A stretch of 64,000 nt of DNA from positions 3,348,001 through 3,412,000 of the forward strand of contig NZ_AP023287.1 of NCBI RefSeq assembly GCF_014218295.1. Direction: 5' to 3'. This DNA is from Mycolicibacterium litorale (GTDB lineage: Bacteria; Actinomycetota; Actinomycetes; Mycobacteriales; Mycobacteriaceae). Position numbers and translations under genes: made by a program. Below the pieces are notes generated by a model, which did not search any database, had not been told where the DNA came from, and worked only from the letters and a program-made list of their open reading frames with translations. Position 1 is the stretch's first letter. Every line of letters starts with the position of its first letter. Shown here one piece after another: positions 43,540-54,169 of this stretch.

Positions 43540-44249
43540 AGGTTCCCGCCGGGGGGCACCCCCAGCAGCGCGCTGATGCGTTGGTAGGCCTCCACCCGGC
43601 TGCGTACCTGAGCGGGGTTGCCGCCGTCGCATTCGAGCACACCGTTGAACGCCCGGATGGTCTCGCCGAACCCGAGGCCGCGCACCATGGCTTCGTGGGG
43701 GGTCGCCGACGCCGCGGCTGCCTGGGTGTTCCAGAACCACAGGGCGGTCCGCCACGCCAGAACCTCGTCAGCGGCGACCAACTCGGGATCGGTGAGCAGA
43801 TCGGCGCCGAGCGCTTCGCCCGCGGCCAGGTAGTTGTAATTCCAGCTGAGCTGTCCCGGACCGCGACCGTAGTAGGCGTCCCGGCCCGCCGGACAGCCGA
43901 ACGGCAGGTCGGCGTCACAGTAGACCCGGCGCCGCTGGGGGCTCTCCTCGACGATGGTCAGCCCACCGGTCTCATGGGCGACGTTGCCGAAGAACGCGGC
44001 CGCTTCCCGGCGGCGCACCGTATCGTCGCCCGTGGCGGCGAAGCCGGGAAAGGACGGCAGGGCGGCGAGCAGGCCGTCGTAGCTGTAGAACGGGATCCGG
44101 TACGGGAAGGCCGCATCGAATTCCGCTCTGCTGACCACGAACCCGGCCGCGGGATCAGCGTCGGCCGGCGCGGACGCCGGTGTCGAGTTCACCCCGCATC
44201 CGACGACGGCCGCCATCGCCAGCCCGGCCGCCATCCGCACACCGCGCAT
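43530..44249 (-). CDS. GH19 chitinase-like lipoprotein
   Basis: 239 residues. A lipoprotein signal ends in AVVGC (Cys18). The GH19 core shows FPYRIPFYSYDGLLAALPSF, AAAFFGNVAHETGG with catalytic Glu93, CDADLPFGCPAG, YYGRGPGQLSWNYNY and ALWFWNT. GH19 enzymes cleave beta-1,4-GlcNAc polymers (chitin) and some act on peptidoglycan. ATG 44249 is chosen because AGGGGAGG lies about eight bases upstream; a GTG at 44258 is the alternative. The 3' end overlaps the synthase gene by 10 bases tail to tail. It may trim or release the polymer made by the neighbouring synthase; a role against fungal chitin is the alternative. Confidence 0.87.
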   Translation of the reverse strand: MRGVRMAAGLAMAAVVGCGVNSTPASAPADADPAAGFVVSRAEFDAAFPYRIPFYSYDGLLAALPSFPGFAATGDDTVRRREAAAFFGNVAHETGGLTIVEESPQRRRVYCDADLPFGCPAGRDAYYGRGPGQLSWNYNYLAAGEALGADLLTDPELVAADEVLAWRTALWFWNTQAAAASATPHEAMVRGLGFGETIRAFNGVLECDGGNPAQVRSRVEAYQRISALLGVPPGGNLYC

Positions 44250-44547
44250 CCCGAACACCTCCCCTTCTCCGCGGGGCCTGTACCCGAGTCTGACGGACCG
44301 CCGCGGCGCAGGAAGCGGTTTCGACGTAACCGCACTGCACAGCTATTTGCCTGCGGCAGAATGAATTTGAGTAGTGCAACAGTTCCACATTTCCGACGGC
44401 CAGACCTTCCCGCCCGTGGGTCGCAGAACGATAATCGATCGTGGCGACGAATGGCTGACTGCTCCGAGAAGCCACCCGAGTGCGACTTTCCGAAACGGCC
44501 ACGCCATCACGGCCACTTCATCGGAATCGCACGAAGGGCTACGAGTG
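44250..44547. other. Intergenic region between the GH19 gene and the NTF2-like gene
   Basis: About 300 bases with no gene. A GATAAT hexamer at 44430-44435 could be a -10 element for the downstream gene, but the facing -35 (TTCCCG, 17 bases upstream) is poor. Nothing else is recognised. Confidence 0.35.
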
Positions 44548-44943
44548 ATGTCTGAGCAGGAACGCAACATCGAGGTCATCAAGAAGGGCTACGACGCCTT
44601 TGCCTCCGGCGACATCGAGACCGTCATGACCCTCTTCGACGACAACGTCGAATGGATCCATCCGGGTGAGAGCGCCATCAGCGGCACCTACCACGGTAAA
44701 GGCGAACTCGGTTCGTACCTGGCCAAGATGGCGGAGAAGCAGTTGGAGGTGCGGGTGACCCGGTTGATCGCCGACGGCGATACGGTCGTCGCGCTGACCG
44801 ACGTGACCGTCGCCGGTGAGCACGGCAAGGACGCCGACGTGTTCACGCTGCGCGACGGTAAGACGGTGCGCGTGCAGATCTACGGCGACACCTCCCTGAT
44901 GGAGCGGGTGTACGGCAGAAAGCAGGCCGCGGCACAGCAGTGA
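44548..44943 (+). CDS. SnoaL/NTF2-like (ketosteroid isomerase fold) protein
   Basis: 131 residues starting MSEQERNIEVIKKGYDAFAS, typical of the SnoaL-like family, with the conserved DDNVEWIHPG and GKGELGSYL segments and a beta-sheet-rich second half. Members serve as isomerases, cyclases or stress-related binding proteins; no catalytic pair can be assigned. ATG 44548 is chosen because the preceding reading frame is non-conserved. It converges on the hydroxyacid dehydrogenase gene with no spacing. Confidence 0.85.
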   Translation: MSEQERNIEVIKKGYDAFASGDIETVMTLFDDNVEWIHPGESAISGTYHGKGELGSYLAKMAEKQLEVRVTRLIADGDTVVALTDVTVAGEHGKDADVFTLRDGKTVRVQIYGDTSLMERVYGRKQAAAQQ

Positions 44944-45990
44944 TCAGTACCCGGCGTCGTGGTCGTAGAGGTTGCGCAGCGGGCGCCCGTCGAGATACCG
45001 GCGGAGATTGTCGACGAATATCTCGACGATCGCGGCGTTCTCCGACGGCACGTTGGCGGCGCCGTGCGGACTCAGGATCACGTTGTCGAGCGTCCACAGA
45101 GGCGATTCGGCGGGTAGCGGCTCGGTCTCGGTGACGTCCAGGACGGCACCACCCAACTGGCCGGCGCGCAGCGCGTCGATCATGGCGGACTCGTCGACCG
45201 TCGTCCCGCGCCCCACGTTGACCACGAGCGCGCCGTGCGGCAGCGAGGCGATCTCTCGGGCGCCGATCATCGCCCGCGTCGCACCGGTGATCGGCGCGGC
45301 GACGACGAGAATATCCGCGCGTGGCAAGTGATCTCGCAGCGCCTGACCGGTGATGACATCGTCGTAGGGCGGCGCGGCCGACCTGGGCGTGCGGACCACA
45401 CCGGTCGACGAGACGCCGAACGCGCGCAGGAGTTCGGCGATGCGCGTGCCGATCCGCCCCGCCCCCACGATGACGGCGTGGCGCCCGGCGAGTTCGGTCG
45501 TCGCACCGGGCCGCCACGCCCGGTCGACGCGGTCCTCGATGAGTCGCGGCAGTCCGCGCGCGAAGTAGAGGATCCCGGCGAGGGCGAATTCGGCCAGCGG
45601 GCCGGCGTGGACACCGGAGGCGGTGGTGACGGTCAGCGGTGAATGCCGCAGACCCAGGTCCTCCATCCGGGTGCCCACGCCGGCCGACGTCGCCTGGATC
45701 CAGCGCAGCCGGGGCGACTGCACCAGCGTCTGGGCCGGTCTGCGCCAATCGAAGTCGAACGTCACCTCCGCGTCGGCGAGCAGCGCCGTCCACCGGTCGT
45801 GTTGGGCGGGGGTGAGGTCCCGAGGGTTGCCGACATGGTCGCTGCGCCAACGCGGTTCCGGGAGCAGCCCGGGTTCGTAGTGCACCCGCAGCCGCGGGTC
45901 GACGGCGGTGATCGCGTCGACCAGCTCGGGTTCGAGGTGCGACGCGATCAGCACGGGGACGTCAGCCTGGGCTGGACGGGTCACCGCCAT
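44944..45990 (-). CDS. D-2-hydroxyacid dehydrogenase family protein
   Basis: 348 residues. NAD-binding motif VGAGRIGTRIAELL, then VNVGRGTTVDE (Arg), ETEPLP (Glu) and LSPHGAANVP (His) give the catalytic Arg-Glu-His set of the family. The N-terminal catalytic domain contains WIQATSAGVG. It reduces 2-oxoacids or oxidises D-2-hydroxyacids; the specific substrate is unknown. The ATG at 45990 overlaps the end of the IMPACT-family gene by 10 bases, so both are one transcript. Confidence 0.9.
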   Translation of the reverse strand: MAVTRPAQADVPVLIASHLEPELVDAITAVDPRLRVHYEPGLLPEPRWRSDHVGNPRDLTPAQHDRWTALLADAEVTFDFDWRRPAQTLVQSPRLRWIQATSAGVGTRMEDLGLRHSPLTVTTASGVHAGPLAEFALAGILYFARGLPRLIEDRVDRAWRPGATTELAGRHAVIVGAGRIGTRIAELLRAFGVSSTGVVRTPRSAAPPYDDVITGQALRDHLPRADILVVAAPITGATRAMIGAREIASLPHGALVVNVGRGTTVDESAMIDALRAGQLGGAVLDVTETEPLPAESPLWTLDNVILSPHGAANVPSENAAIVEIFVDNLRRYLDGRPLRNLYDHDAGY

Positions 45991-46598
45991 AGGTGACCCC
46001 GCGGCTCGAGCCGGCCGGCACCGGAGGTGATGCCGTCGACGGCCAACCTCAATGCCGCCGGGTCGGTGCACAGCACGGTGATCGCCGCCCGGTCGCCGTA
46101 GGCCAGCTCGACCACGTCGAACCCCCGCGCCCGCAGCTCGCCCTCCACCCGACCGGCGTCGGCGTGGTCGGCCTCGAGCCGGAACACCTCCATGCGCACG
46201 CGTGGACGCAGGACCGCCGACTCGACGGCGGCGGTGACGGTTCCGCCGTACGCCCGGGCGAGGCCGCCCGTGCCGAGCTTGACCCCTCCGTAGTACCGCG
46301 ACACCACCGCGGCGACGTTGGTCAGGTCATGGGCCTTGAGCGCCCGCAGGATCGGCGCGCCCGCGGTCCCGCCCGGCTCCCCGTCGTCGCTGGATCGTTC
46401 GGTGCGGCAGTCACTTTCGTCACCGATGAGATAGCCGAAGCAGTGATGCCCCGCGCCGCGGTCGACGGTGCGGGCGTGGGCGACCAGATCGATGGCGTGC
46501 TCCTCGGTGTCGGCGTATCGCAACCGTGCGATGAAGCGCGATCTCTTGATCACCGCCTCGGCGCATGGCCGAGCCTCGGGATCAAGGGTGTACGGCAT
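45981..46598 (-). CDS. IMPACT/YigZ family protein
   Basis: 205 residues. The UPF0029 signature HHCFGYLIGDE, RSSDDGEPGGTAGAPIL and VVSRYYGGVKLGTGGLARAYG is complete, and a C-terminal ferredoxin-like domain follows. Relatives act in translation control (eukaryotic IMPACT) or are of unknown function (YigZ). A perfect-looking TACAAT lies eight bases before the ATG at 46598. Next to the tRNA-Val gene. Confidence 0.93.
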   Translation of the reverse strand: MPYTLDPEARPCAEAVIKRSRFIARLRYADTEEHAIDLVAHARTVDRGAGHHCFGYLIGDESDCRTERSSDDGEPGGTAGAPILRALKAHDLTNVAAVVSRYYGGVKLGTGGLARAYGGTVTAAVESAVLRPRVRMEVFRLEADHADAGRVEGELRARGFDVVELAYGDRAAITVLCTDPAALRLAVDGITSGAGRLEPRGHLWR

Positions 46599-46606
46599 AC
46601 GCCCAG

Positions 46607-46612
46607 ATTGTA
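46607..46612 (-). promoter_or_regulatory. -10 hexamer for the IMPACT/dehydrogenase operon
   Basis: TACAAT on the minus strand eight bases before the ATG at 46598 gives a leader of one or two bases at most. Confidence 0.45.
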
Positions 46613-46649
46613 GGTCCAGGCGTCCCCGACACCGGCGCGCCGTCGGCGA

Positions 46650-46724
46650 TGGTGGGCGTGGACGGTATCGAACCGCCGACCGCTGGTGTGTAAAACCAGA
46701 GCTCTACCACTGAGCTACACGCCC
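46650..46724 (-). tRNA. tRNA-Val (anticodon UAC)
   Basis: On the minus strand the acceptor GGGCGTG pairs with CACGCCC, followed by discriminator A and an encoded CCA. D-arm GCTCAGTGGTAGAGC, anticodon stem CTGGT/ACCAG with loop TTTACAC (anticodon TAC, reads GUA valine codons) and T-arm GCGGTTCGATACCG are all intact. 75 nt with CCA. Confidence 0.97.
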
Positions 46725-46769
46725 CGTGCCGGGCAGGCTACCCGGCCCCCCGCCGGAGGCGGAAATCGC

Positions 46770-47234
46770 TCAGGTGGAGCGCAGCGCGGCCAACGCGTCG
46801 GTCCACACCGCCTGATCGCGCGGTTCGCCGGGCCCCTTCATCTCCGAGAACCGGATGATCCCCTCCCGGTCCACCACGAACGTGCCCCGGTTGGCGATGC
46901 CGGCGTCGGCGTTGAACACCCCGTACGCCTGCGCCACCGCACCGTGCGGCCAGAAGTCCGACAGCACCGGGAAGGTGAACCCGCTCTGGGTCGCCCAGAT
47001 CTTGTGCGTGGGCGGCGGGCCGACTGAGATGGCCAGCGTCACCGTGTCGTCGTTCTCGTACTTGGGCAGGTTGTCCCGGATCTCGTCGAGCTCACCCTGG
47101 CAGATGCCGGTGAACGCGAGCGGGAAGAAGACCAGCAGGACGTTCTTGGCGCCGCGGAAGTCCCGCAGCGTGACGGCCTGGCCGTTCTGGTCCTTGAGCG
47201 TGAAGTCCGGCGCTTCGGTCCCGACGTCGAGCAT
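46770..47234 (-). CDS. ahpE: One-cysteine peroxiredoxin AhpE
   Basis: 154 residues. The peroxidatic Cys45 lies in FFPLAFTGICQGELDEIRD, and no resolving Cys is present, as expected for AhpE (Rv2238c). It reduces peroxides and peroxynitrite and is regenerated by mycoredoxin or mycothiol. The start ATG shares a base with the stop of the DUF3052 gene (TGATG), so the two are translated together. Confidence 0.96.
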   Translation of the reverse strand: MLDVGTEAPDFTLKDQNGQAVTLRDFRGAKNVLLVFFPLAFTGICQGELDEIRDNLPKYENDDTVTLAISVGPPPTHKIWATQSGFTFPVLSDFWPHGAVAQAYGVFNADAGIANRGTFVVDREGIIRFSEMKGPGEPRDQAVWTDALAALRST

Positions 47235-47659
47235 CAGCGCCGCCCCGCGGCCTTGGACTTGGGCTGCACCAGCCGGCTGGCGATCCAGTCACCGAGATTG
47301 GCCGACGACGTCTGCATCAGCCCCGCCGTCGGCGCCGACTCGGCGATCTCGGCCGGCTGCACGTGCCCCTTCTTGCCCGTCTTCGGGGTGACCACCCAGA
47401 TCACGCCGTCCTCGGCCAGCGGGGTGATGGCGTCCATCAGCTCGTCAACCAGATCACCGTCACCGTCGCGCCACCACAGCAGCACCACGTCGATGACCTC
47501 ATCGGCGTCCTCGTCGAGCAGCTCGCCGCCGCACGCGTCCTCGATATCGGCCCGGATGTCGTCGTCGACGTCCTCGTCCCAGCCCAGTTCCTGCACAACC
47601 TGATCATTTTGGATGCCCAGTCGTTGGGCGTAGTTCGGGGCGTCCGCCGCCGCCACCAC
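47234..47659 (-). CDS. DUF3052 family protein (Rv2239c-like)
   Basis: 141 residues, acidic, with WDEDVDDDIRADIEDACG and VDVVLLWWRDGDGDL and then VDELMDAI; the central part resembles a PAS-less alpha/beta domain of unknown function. GTG 47659 is preferred over the ATG at 47692, since AGAAGGAGGA lies seven bases before it and the conserved ADAPNYAQRLG follows shortly. First gene of the DUF3052-ahpE operon as in M. tuberculosis. Function unknown. Confidence 0.9.
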   Translation of the reverse strand: MVAAADAPNYAQRLGIQNDQVVQELGWDEDVDDDIRADIEDACGGELLDEDADEVIDVVLLWWRDGDGDLVDELMDAITPLAEDGVIWVVTPKTGKKGHVQPAEIAESAPTAGLMQTSSANLGDWIASRLVQPKSKAAGRR

Positions 47660-47777
47660 CGTCGGTCCTCCTTCTGCCCTGCTGCCCGTCATCCGGCCAG
47701 ATCGTCGAGTACAGATTTCGTAGAGCCCTATCGTTGCACGTGCCCCACTGGTTACGTGCGGCCGCTGCCCCGGTTCG

Positions 47778-48356
47778 TCAATATGATGCGTCGCACAGTT
47801 CCAGCGCCACCTCCCTGGAATCGTTCAACCGGGTGACCGCCGCGTTGAACTCGTCCGGGCCGCCGTCGCGGCTGATGGTGCCCGCGACATCGCGGCTGGC
47901 GCCCACCCAGGCGTTGAGCGCGTCGCGCAGTTCCGGCGACAGCATGTCGGAGATCCCGCTGCTCACGAGGTTGGCGCTGACGTTGAGCGCGTCCACGGCC
48001 GGGCCAGCGCGCACCGCCGCGTCGGCGGCGTTCTCGTTGACCGCGTCGACGTAGGCGTTGACCGCGTTGATCGCGTCGACGCTGGAACTGCTCAGGTCTT
48101 CGCACGCGGTGTGGATGGCCGCGGTGGTCAGCGACTCCTGGCGCTTGGACTCGCGGGCGCTCGACTGGGCGATGGACTCCTCGATCGACGCCGAGACCGA
48201 AGCGCGGTACACCGGTGCGGCCTCGCGGTCGACCTGGCCGGTGCCCCTGGTCACCGAGGTGCAGCCGACGATGACCATGGCGGCCGCGGCGATGCCGCCG
48301 AGTATCCGGGCGACCGTCTGCAGTCGCCTCCCCCGGCGCCGTCCACCGATCAGCAC
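47778..48356 (-). CDS. Conserved mycobacterial lipoprotein (Rv2240c-like)
   Basis: 192 residues. A basic N-terminus and hydrophobic segment end in the lipobox VIVGC (Cys about 32). The mature part is helical, with SVSASIEESIAQSSARESKR and a middle region rich in Ala/Val/Asn, and contains two Cys (HTACEDL, ELCDASY) that could form a disulfide. No enzymatic motif is seen. Upstream of and divergent from aceE, as Rv2240c is. Start GTG 48356. Confidence 0.8.
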   Translation of the reverse strand: MLIGGRRRGRRLQTVARILGGIAAAAMVIVGCTSVTRGTGQVDREAAPVYRASVSASIEESIAQSSARESKRQESLTTAAIHTACEDLSSSSVDAINAVNAYVDAVNENAADAAVRAGPAVDALNVSANLVSSGISDMLSPELRDALNAWVGASRDVAGTISRDGGPDEFNAAVTRLNDSREVALELCDASY

Positions 48357-48526
48357 GGTCTGCAGACGTTACCGGGTGACCGGCCTCGTCGCGGGTTCAT
48401 TGACACACCCACCCCCAGCAGTGCGGCCGCGACAGGATGAGGGAAGGATGGAGTAGTCGCGTGCGTGCGGGGTCACAAACTCCTCTCGTTCGTGACGTAC
48501 CGATACCGCCTGACAAGGAGCGGAAG

Positions 48527-51316
<2,790 letters not shown>

Positions 51317-51325
51317 CGGTTGCCC

Positions 51326-51366
51326 GCGGACGCAAACCTCCCCGTTCCGGGCAGGTTTGCGTCCGC
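51326..51366 (+). terminator. Perfect inverted repeat terminator after aceE
   Basis: GCGGACGCAAACCT (51326-51339) pairs perfectly over 14 bp with AGGTTTGCGTCCGC (51353-51366) around a 13-base loop. It starts 10 bases after the aceE stop and separates aceE from mabR. There is no U tract, as usual in mycobacteria. Confidence 0.75.
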
Positions 51367-51407
51367 TCGCCGTCAGCGGCTTGGAGGAAATCGCCAGAAT
51401 CGTGGCG

Positions 51408-51413
51408 TAGCTT
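51408..51413 (+). promoter_or_regulatory. -10 hexamer for leaderless mabR
   Basis: TAGCTT lies six bases before the ATG at 51420. Confidence 0.4.
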
Positions 51414-51419
51414 TTAGGG

Positions 51420-52706
51420 ATGCCCGACAACAGGTACGTCCCGCCGGCCTCGACGGTCGAGGTCCTGCAGACCGTGCCGGACTCCGTCCTGCGCCGGTTG
51501 AAGCAGTACTCCGGCCGGCTGGCCACCGAGGCGGTGGCCTCCATGCAGGACCGGCTGCCGTTCTTCGCCGGCCTGGAGGCCTCACAGCGGGCCAGCGTGC
51601 ACCTGGTCGTGCAGACGGCGGTGGTCAACTTCGTCGAGTGGATGCGCAATCCGCAGAGCAACGTCAGCTACACCGCGCAGGCGTTCGAGGTGGTTCCGCA
51701 GGATCTGACCCGGCGCATCGCGCTGCGCCAGACCGTCGAGATGGTGCGCACGACGATGGAGTTCTTCGAGGAGGCCGTGCCGCTGCTGGCCCGCTCCGAC
51801 GAACAGGTCACCGCACTGACCGCGGGCATCCTGCGGTACAGCCGCGACCTTGCGTTCGCGGCGGCCTCGGCCTACGCGGACGCGGCCGAGGCCCGCGGCG
51901 CGTGGGACACCCGGATGGAGGCCAACGTCGTCGACGCCGTGGTGCGCGGTGACGTCGGCCCGGAACTTCAGTCCCAGGCCGCCACGCTCAACTGGGACGC
52001 CACCGCACCGGCCACCGTCATCGTCGGCCTCCCCCACCCGGACCGCATCGACCTGGCCTCCGACGACGTGCGGGACGTGGTGACCCGCAACGACCGCGCG
52101 GCACTGTCCGATGTGCACGGCACCTGGCTGGTCGCGATCGTCTCCGGCCCCCTGTCACCCACCGACCGCTTCCTCAAGGAACTGTTGGCCGTCTTCGCCG
52201 ACGGGCCGGTGGTCGTCGGGCCGACCGCGCCGACGCTGTCGGCGGCGCACCTGTCCGCCACCGAGGCGATCGCCGGGATGAACGCCGTCGCCGGCTGGAG
52301 CGGTGCGCCGCGGCCGGTCTCGGCCAGGGAACTGCTGCCCGAACGCGCCCTGCTGGGCGATGCGACGGCCGTCGCGGCGCTGGAGGCGGAGGTGATGCGC
52401 CCGCTCGGCGACGCCGGCCCCGCGCTCACGGAGACGCTCGACGCCTACCTGGACGCCGGCGGAGCCATCGAGGCCTGCGCACGTCAATTGTTCGTTCATC
52501 CAAATACGGTGCGCTACCGGCTCAAACGCATCGCGGACTTCACGGGTCGCGACCCCACGCTGCCGCGCGACGCCTACGTTCTGCGGGTCGCCGCGACGGT
52601 GGGCCGGCTCAACCGCCAAGCGGCGCAGTCCAGCCGGGTGAGCGGACCATCGGCGCAGGTCCCGGCGGTGCGACCGGCCAGTCCGAACCTGTATCGCACG
52701 GTGTGA
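51420..52706 (+). CDS. mabR: PucR/CdaR-type regulator of the FAS-II operon (MabR)
   Basis: 428 residues. The N-terminal part (about 25-160) is helical and the C-terminal PucR-type helix-turn-helix is at about 350-375 (GAIEACARQLFVHPNTVRYR). By position directly before fabD-acpM-kasA it is the ortholog of Rv2242, MabR, reported as the regulator of the mycolic acid operon that responds to long-chain acyl-CoA. Its likely operator is the inverted repeat at 52749. The last 50 residues are a Ser/Pro-rich tail. Confidence 0.93.
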   Translation: MPDNRYVPPASTVEVLQTVPDSVLRRLKQYSGRLATEAVASMQDRLPFFAGLEASQRASVHLVVQTAVVNFVEWMRNPQSNVSYTAQAFEVVPQDLTRRIALRQTVEMVRTTMEFFEEAVPLLARSDEQVTALTAGILRYSRDLAFAAASAYADAAEARGAWDTRMEANVVDAVVRGDVGPELQSQAATLNWDATAPATVIVGLPHPDRIDLASDDVRDVVTRNDRAALSDVHGTWLVAIVSGPLSPTDRFLKELLAVFADGPVVVGPTAPTLSAAHLSATEAIAGMNAVAGWSGAPRPVSARELLPERALLGDATAVAALEAEVMRPLGDAGPALTETLDAYLDAGGAIEACARQLFVHPNTVRYRLKRIADFTGRDPTLPRDAYVLRVAATVGRLNRQAAQSSRVSGPSAQVPAVRPASPNLYRTV

Positions 52707-52748
52707 GACGTCGCGGCGCGGTCTCGGTCCCGTCGCATCACATGCCGA

Positions 52749-52767
52749 TTTGTGGACTTGCTACAAA
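52749..52767 (+). promoter_or_regulatory. Inverted repeat in the fabD promoter, candidate MabR operator
   Basis: TTTGT-N9-ACAAA is a perfect 5-bp-arm palindrome in an unusually AT-rich stretch between mabR and fabD. It lies about 17 bases before CATAAT (52784-52789), a likely -10 for the fabD operon, so it covers the -35 region. MabR is known to control this promoter; that this repeat is its site is inference. Confidence 0.5.
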
Positions 52768-52783
52768 AACATAAGACGAGGTT

Positions 52784-52789
52784 CATAAT
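52784..52789 (+). promoter_or_regulatory. Probable -10 element of the fabD operon
   Basis: CATAAT, in the AT-rich gap upstream of fabD, would give a leader of about 40 bases. No strong -35 is visible, which suits regulator-dependent transcription. Confidence 0.45.
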
Positions 52790-52834
52790 CTCTTACACGG
52801 CGCAAAGTCGTCTTCACAGTGTTCTCTTAGAGAC

Positions 52835-53785
52835 GTGCCTCAATCGCATACCCAGATCGCGCTGCTCGCGCCCGGCCAGGGGTCGCAGACCCCCGGAATG
52901 CTCGAGCCGTGGCTGCCACTGCCCGGCGCCGCGGAGCGTCTGGAGACGTGGTCGCAGATCAGCGGCCTCGACCTCGCCCGGCTCGGCACCACCGCCGACG
53001 CCGACGAGATCACCGACACCGCGGTGACCCAGCCGCTGGTCGTCGCCGCCACGCTGTTGGCCCATGAGGAGTCCGCCCGCCGCGGCCTGTTCGGCGCCGG
53101 TTCCCAGGCGCGCGACACCGTCGTCGCCGGGCATTCCGTCGGTGAGATCGCCGCCTACGCGATCGCCGGGGTCATCTCCGCCGACGACGCGATCAAGCTG
53201 GCCGCGACCCGCGGCGCCGAGATGGCCAAGGCCTGCGCGCTCGAGCCGACCGGTATGGCCGCCGTCCTCGGTGGCGACGAGGCCGAGGTGCTCGCCCGTC
53301 TGGAGGCGCTCGATCTGGTGCCCGCCAACCGCAACGCGTCCGGTCAGATCGTGGCCGCCGGCGCGGTGTCGGCTCTGGACAAGCTCGCCGAGGATCCCCC
53401 GGCCAAGGCGCGGGTCCGCAAGCTCGCCACCGCAGGCGCCTTCCACACCCACTACATGGCCTCGGCCCTGGAGGGCTACGAGGCGGCCGCCCGCGCCGTC
53501 GCCACCTCCGAGCCGACCGCGACGATACTGTCGAACGCCGACGGGCAACCGGTAGCCTCGGCGGCGGACGCGATCGACAAGCTGGTCGCCCAGCTGACCC
53601 GGCCGGTGCGCTGGGATCTCTGCACCGCAACGATGCGGCAGCGCTTCGAGAACGCCGAGAATGCCGCGATCGTGGAATTCCCGCCCGCGGGCACACTCGT
53701 CGGCATCGCCAAACGCGAACTCCGGGGGGTTCCGACGCACGCCGTCAAATCCCCCGCTGACCTGGACGGGCTCACCTCGCTGTAG
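52835..53785 (+). CDS. fabD: Malonyl-CoA:ACP transacylase
   Basis: 316 residues. It loads malonyl units onto AcpM for FAS-II. The start region LLAPGQGSQTPGM, nucleophile elbow GHSVGE (Ser101), the GAFHTHYM histidine and the family's Gln/Arg positions are present. GTG 52835 gives the conserved N-terminus; no ribosome site is obvious. First gene of the fabD-acpM-kasA-kasB-accD6 operon. Confidence 0.96.
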   Translation: MPQSHTQIALLAPGQGSQTPGMLEPWLPLPGAAERLETWSQISGLDLARLGTTADADEITDTAVTQPLVVAATLLAHEESARRGLFGAGSQARDTVVAGHSVGEIAAYAIAGVISADDAIKLAATRGAEMAKACALEPTGMAAVLGGDEAEVLARLEALDLVPANRNASGQIVAAGAVSALDKLAEDPPAKARVRKLATAGAFHTHYMASALEGYEAAARAVATSEPTATILSNADGQPVASAADAIDKLVAQLTRPVRWDLCTATMRQRFENAENAAIVEFPPAGTLVGIAKRELRGVPTHAVKSPADLDGLTSL

Positions 53786-53828
53786 GTCCGCCGGGACAAC
53801 CACATATCGATCGTCGATGTCCAGAAGT

Positions 53829-53843
53829 CTCCACTTCGTGGAG
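53829..53843 (+). other. Intercistronic hairpin between fabD and acpM
   Basis: CTCCAC-TTC-GTGGAG forms a perfect 6-bp stem in the 90-base gap. It could mark processing or stabilise the acpM part of the message, since ACP is needed in excess; the effect is conjecture. Confidence 0.35.
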
Positions 53844-53875
53844 GCGTGTTCACCACCCATATAGAAGGAGCCACC

Positions 53876-54169
53876 GTGCCCGCAAGTCAGGAAGAAATCA
53901 TCGCCGGTCTCGCCGAGATCATCGAAGAGGTCACCGGTATCGAGCCCTCGGAGGTCACCCCCGAGAAGTCGTTCGTCGACGACCTGGACATCGACTCGCT
54001 GTCGATGGTGGAGATCGCGGTGCAGACCGAGGACAAGTACGGCGTGAAGATCCCCGACGAGGACCTCGCGGGTCTGCGTACCGTTGGTGACGTGGTCGCC
54101 TACATCCAGAAGCTCGAGGAAGAGAACCCCGAGGCTGCCGCCGCGCTGCGCGAGAAGTTCTCGCAGTGA
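53876..54169 (+). CDS. acpM: Meromycolate extension acyl carrier protein AcpM
   Basis: 97 residues. The 4'-phosphopantetheine site is in [12 protein letters not shown] (Ser41). It carries meromycolate chains through FAS-II. GTG 53876 has GAAGGAG six bases upstream and begins the conserved [15 protein letters not shown]. The C-terminal extension after [14 protein letters not shown] is short (FSQ end), about 18 residues less than in M. tuberculosis AcpM. The stop overlaps the kasA GTG (GTGA). Confidence 0.97.
   Translation: MPASQEEIIAGLAEIIEEVTGIEPSEVTPEKSFVDDLDIDSLSMVEIAVQTEDKYGVKIPDEDLAGLRTVGDVVAYIQKLEEENPEAAAALREKFSQ

Noticed and set aside
48461..48526. GTG at 48461 as the aceE start
   Set aside because: No ribosome site there and the added residues are not conserved; TTG 48527 has AAGGAG upstream and the known N-terminus.
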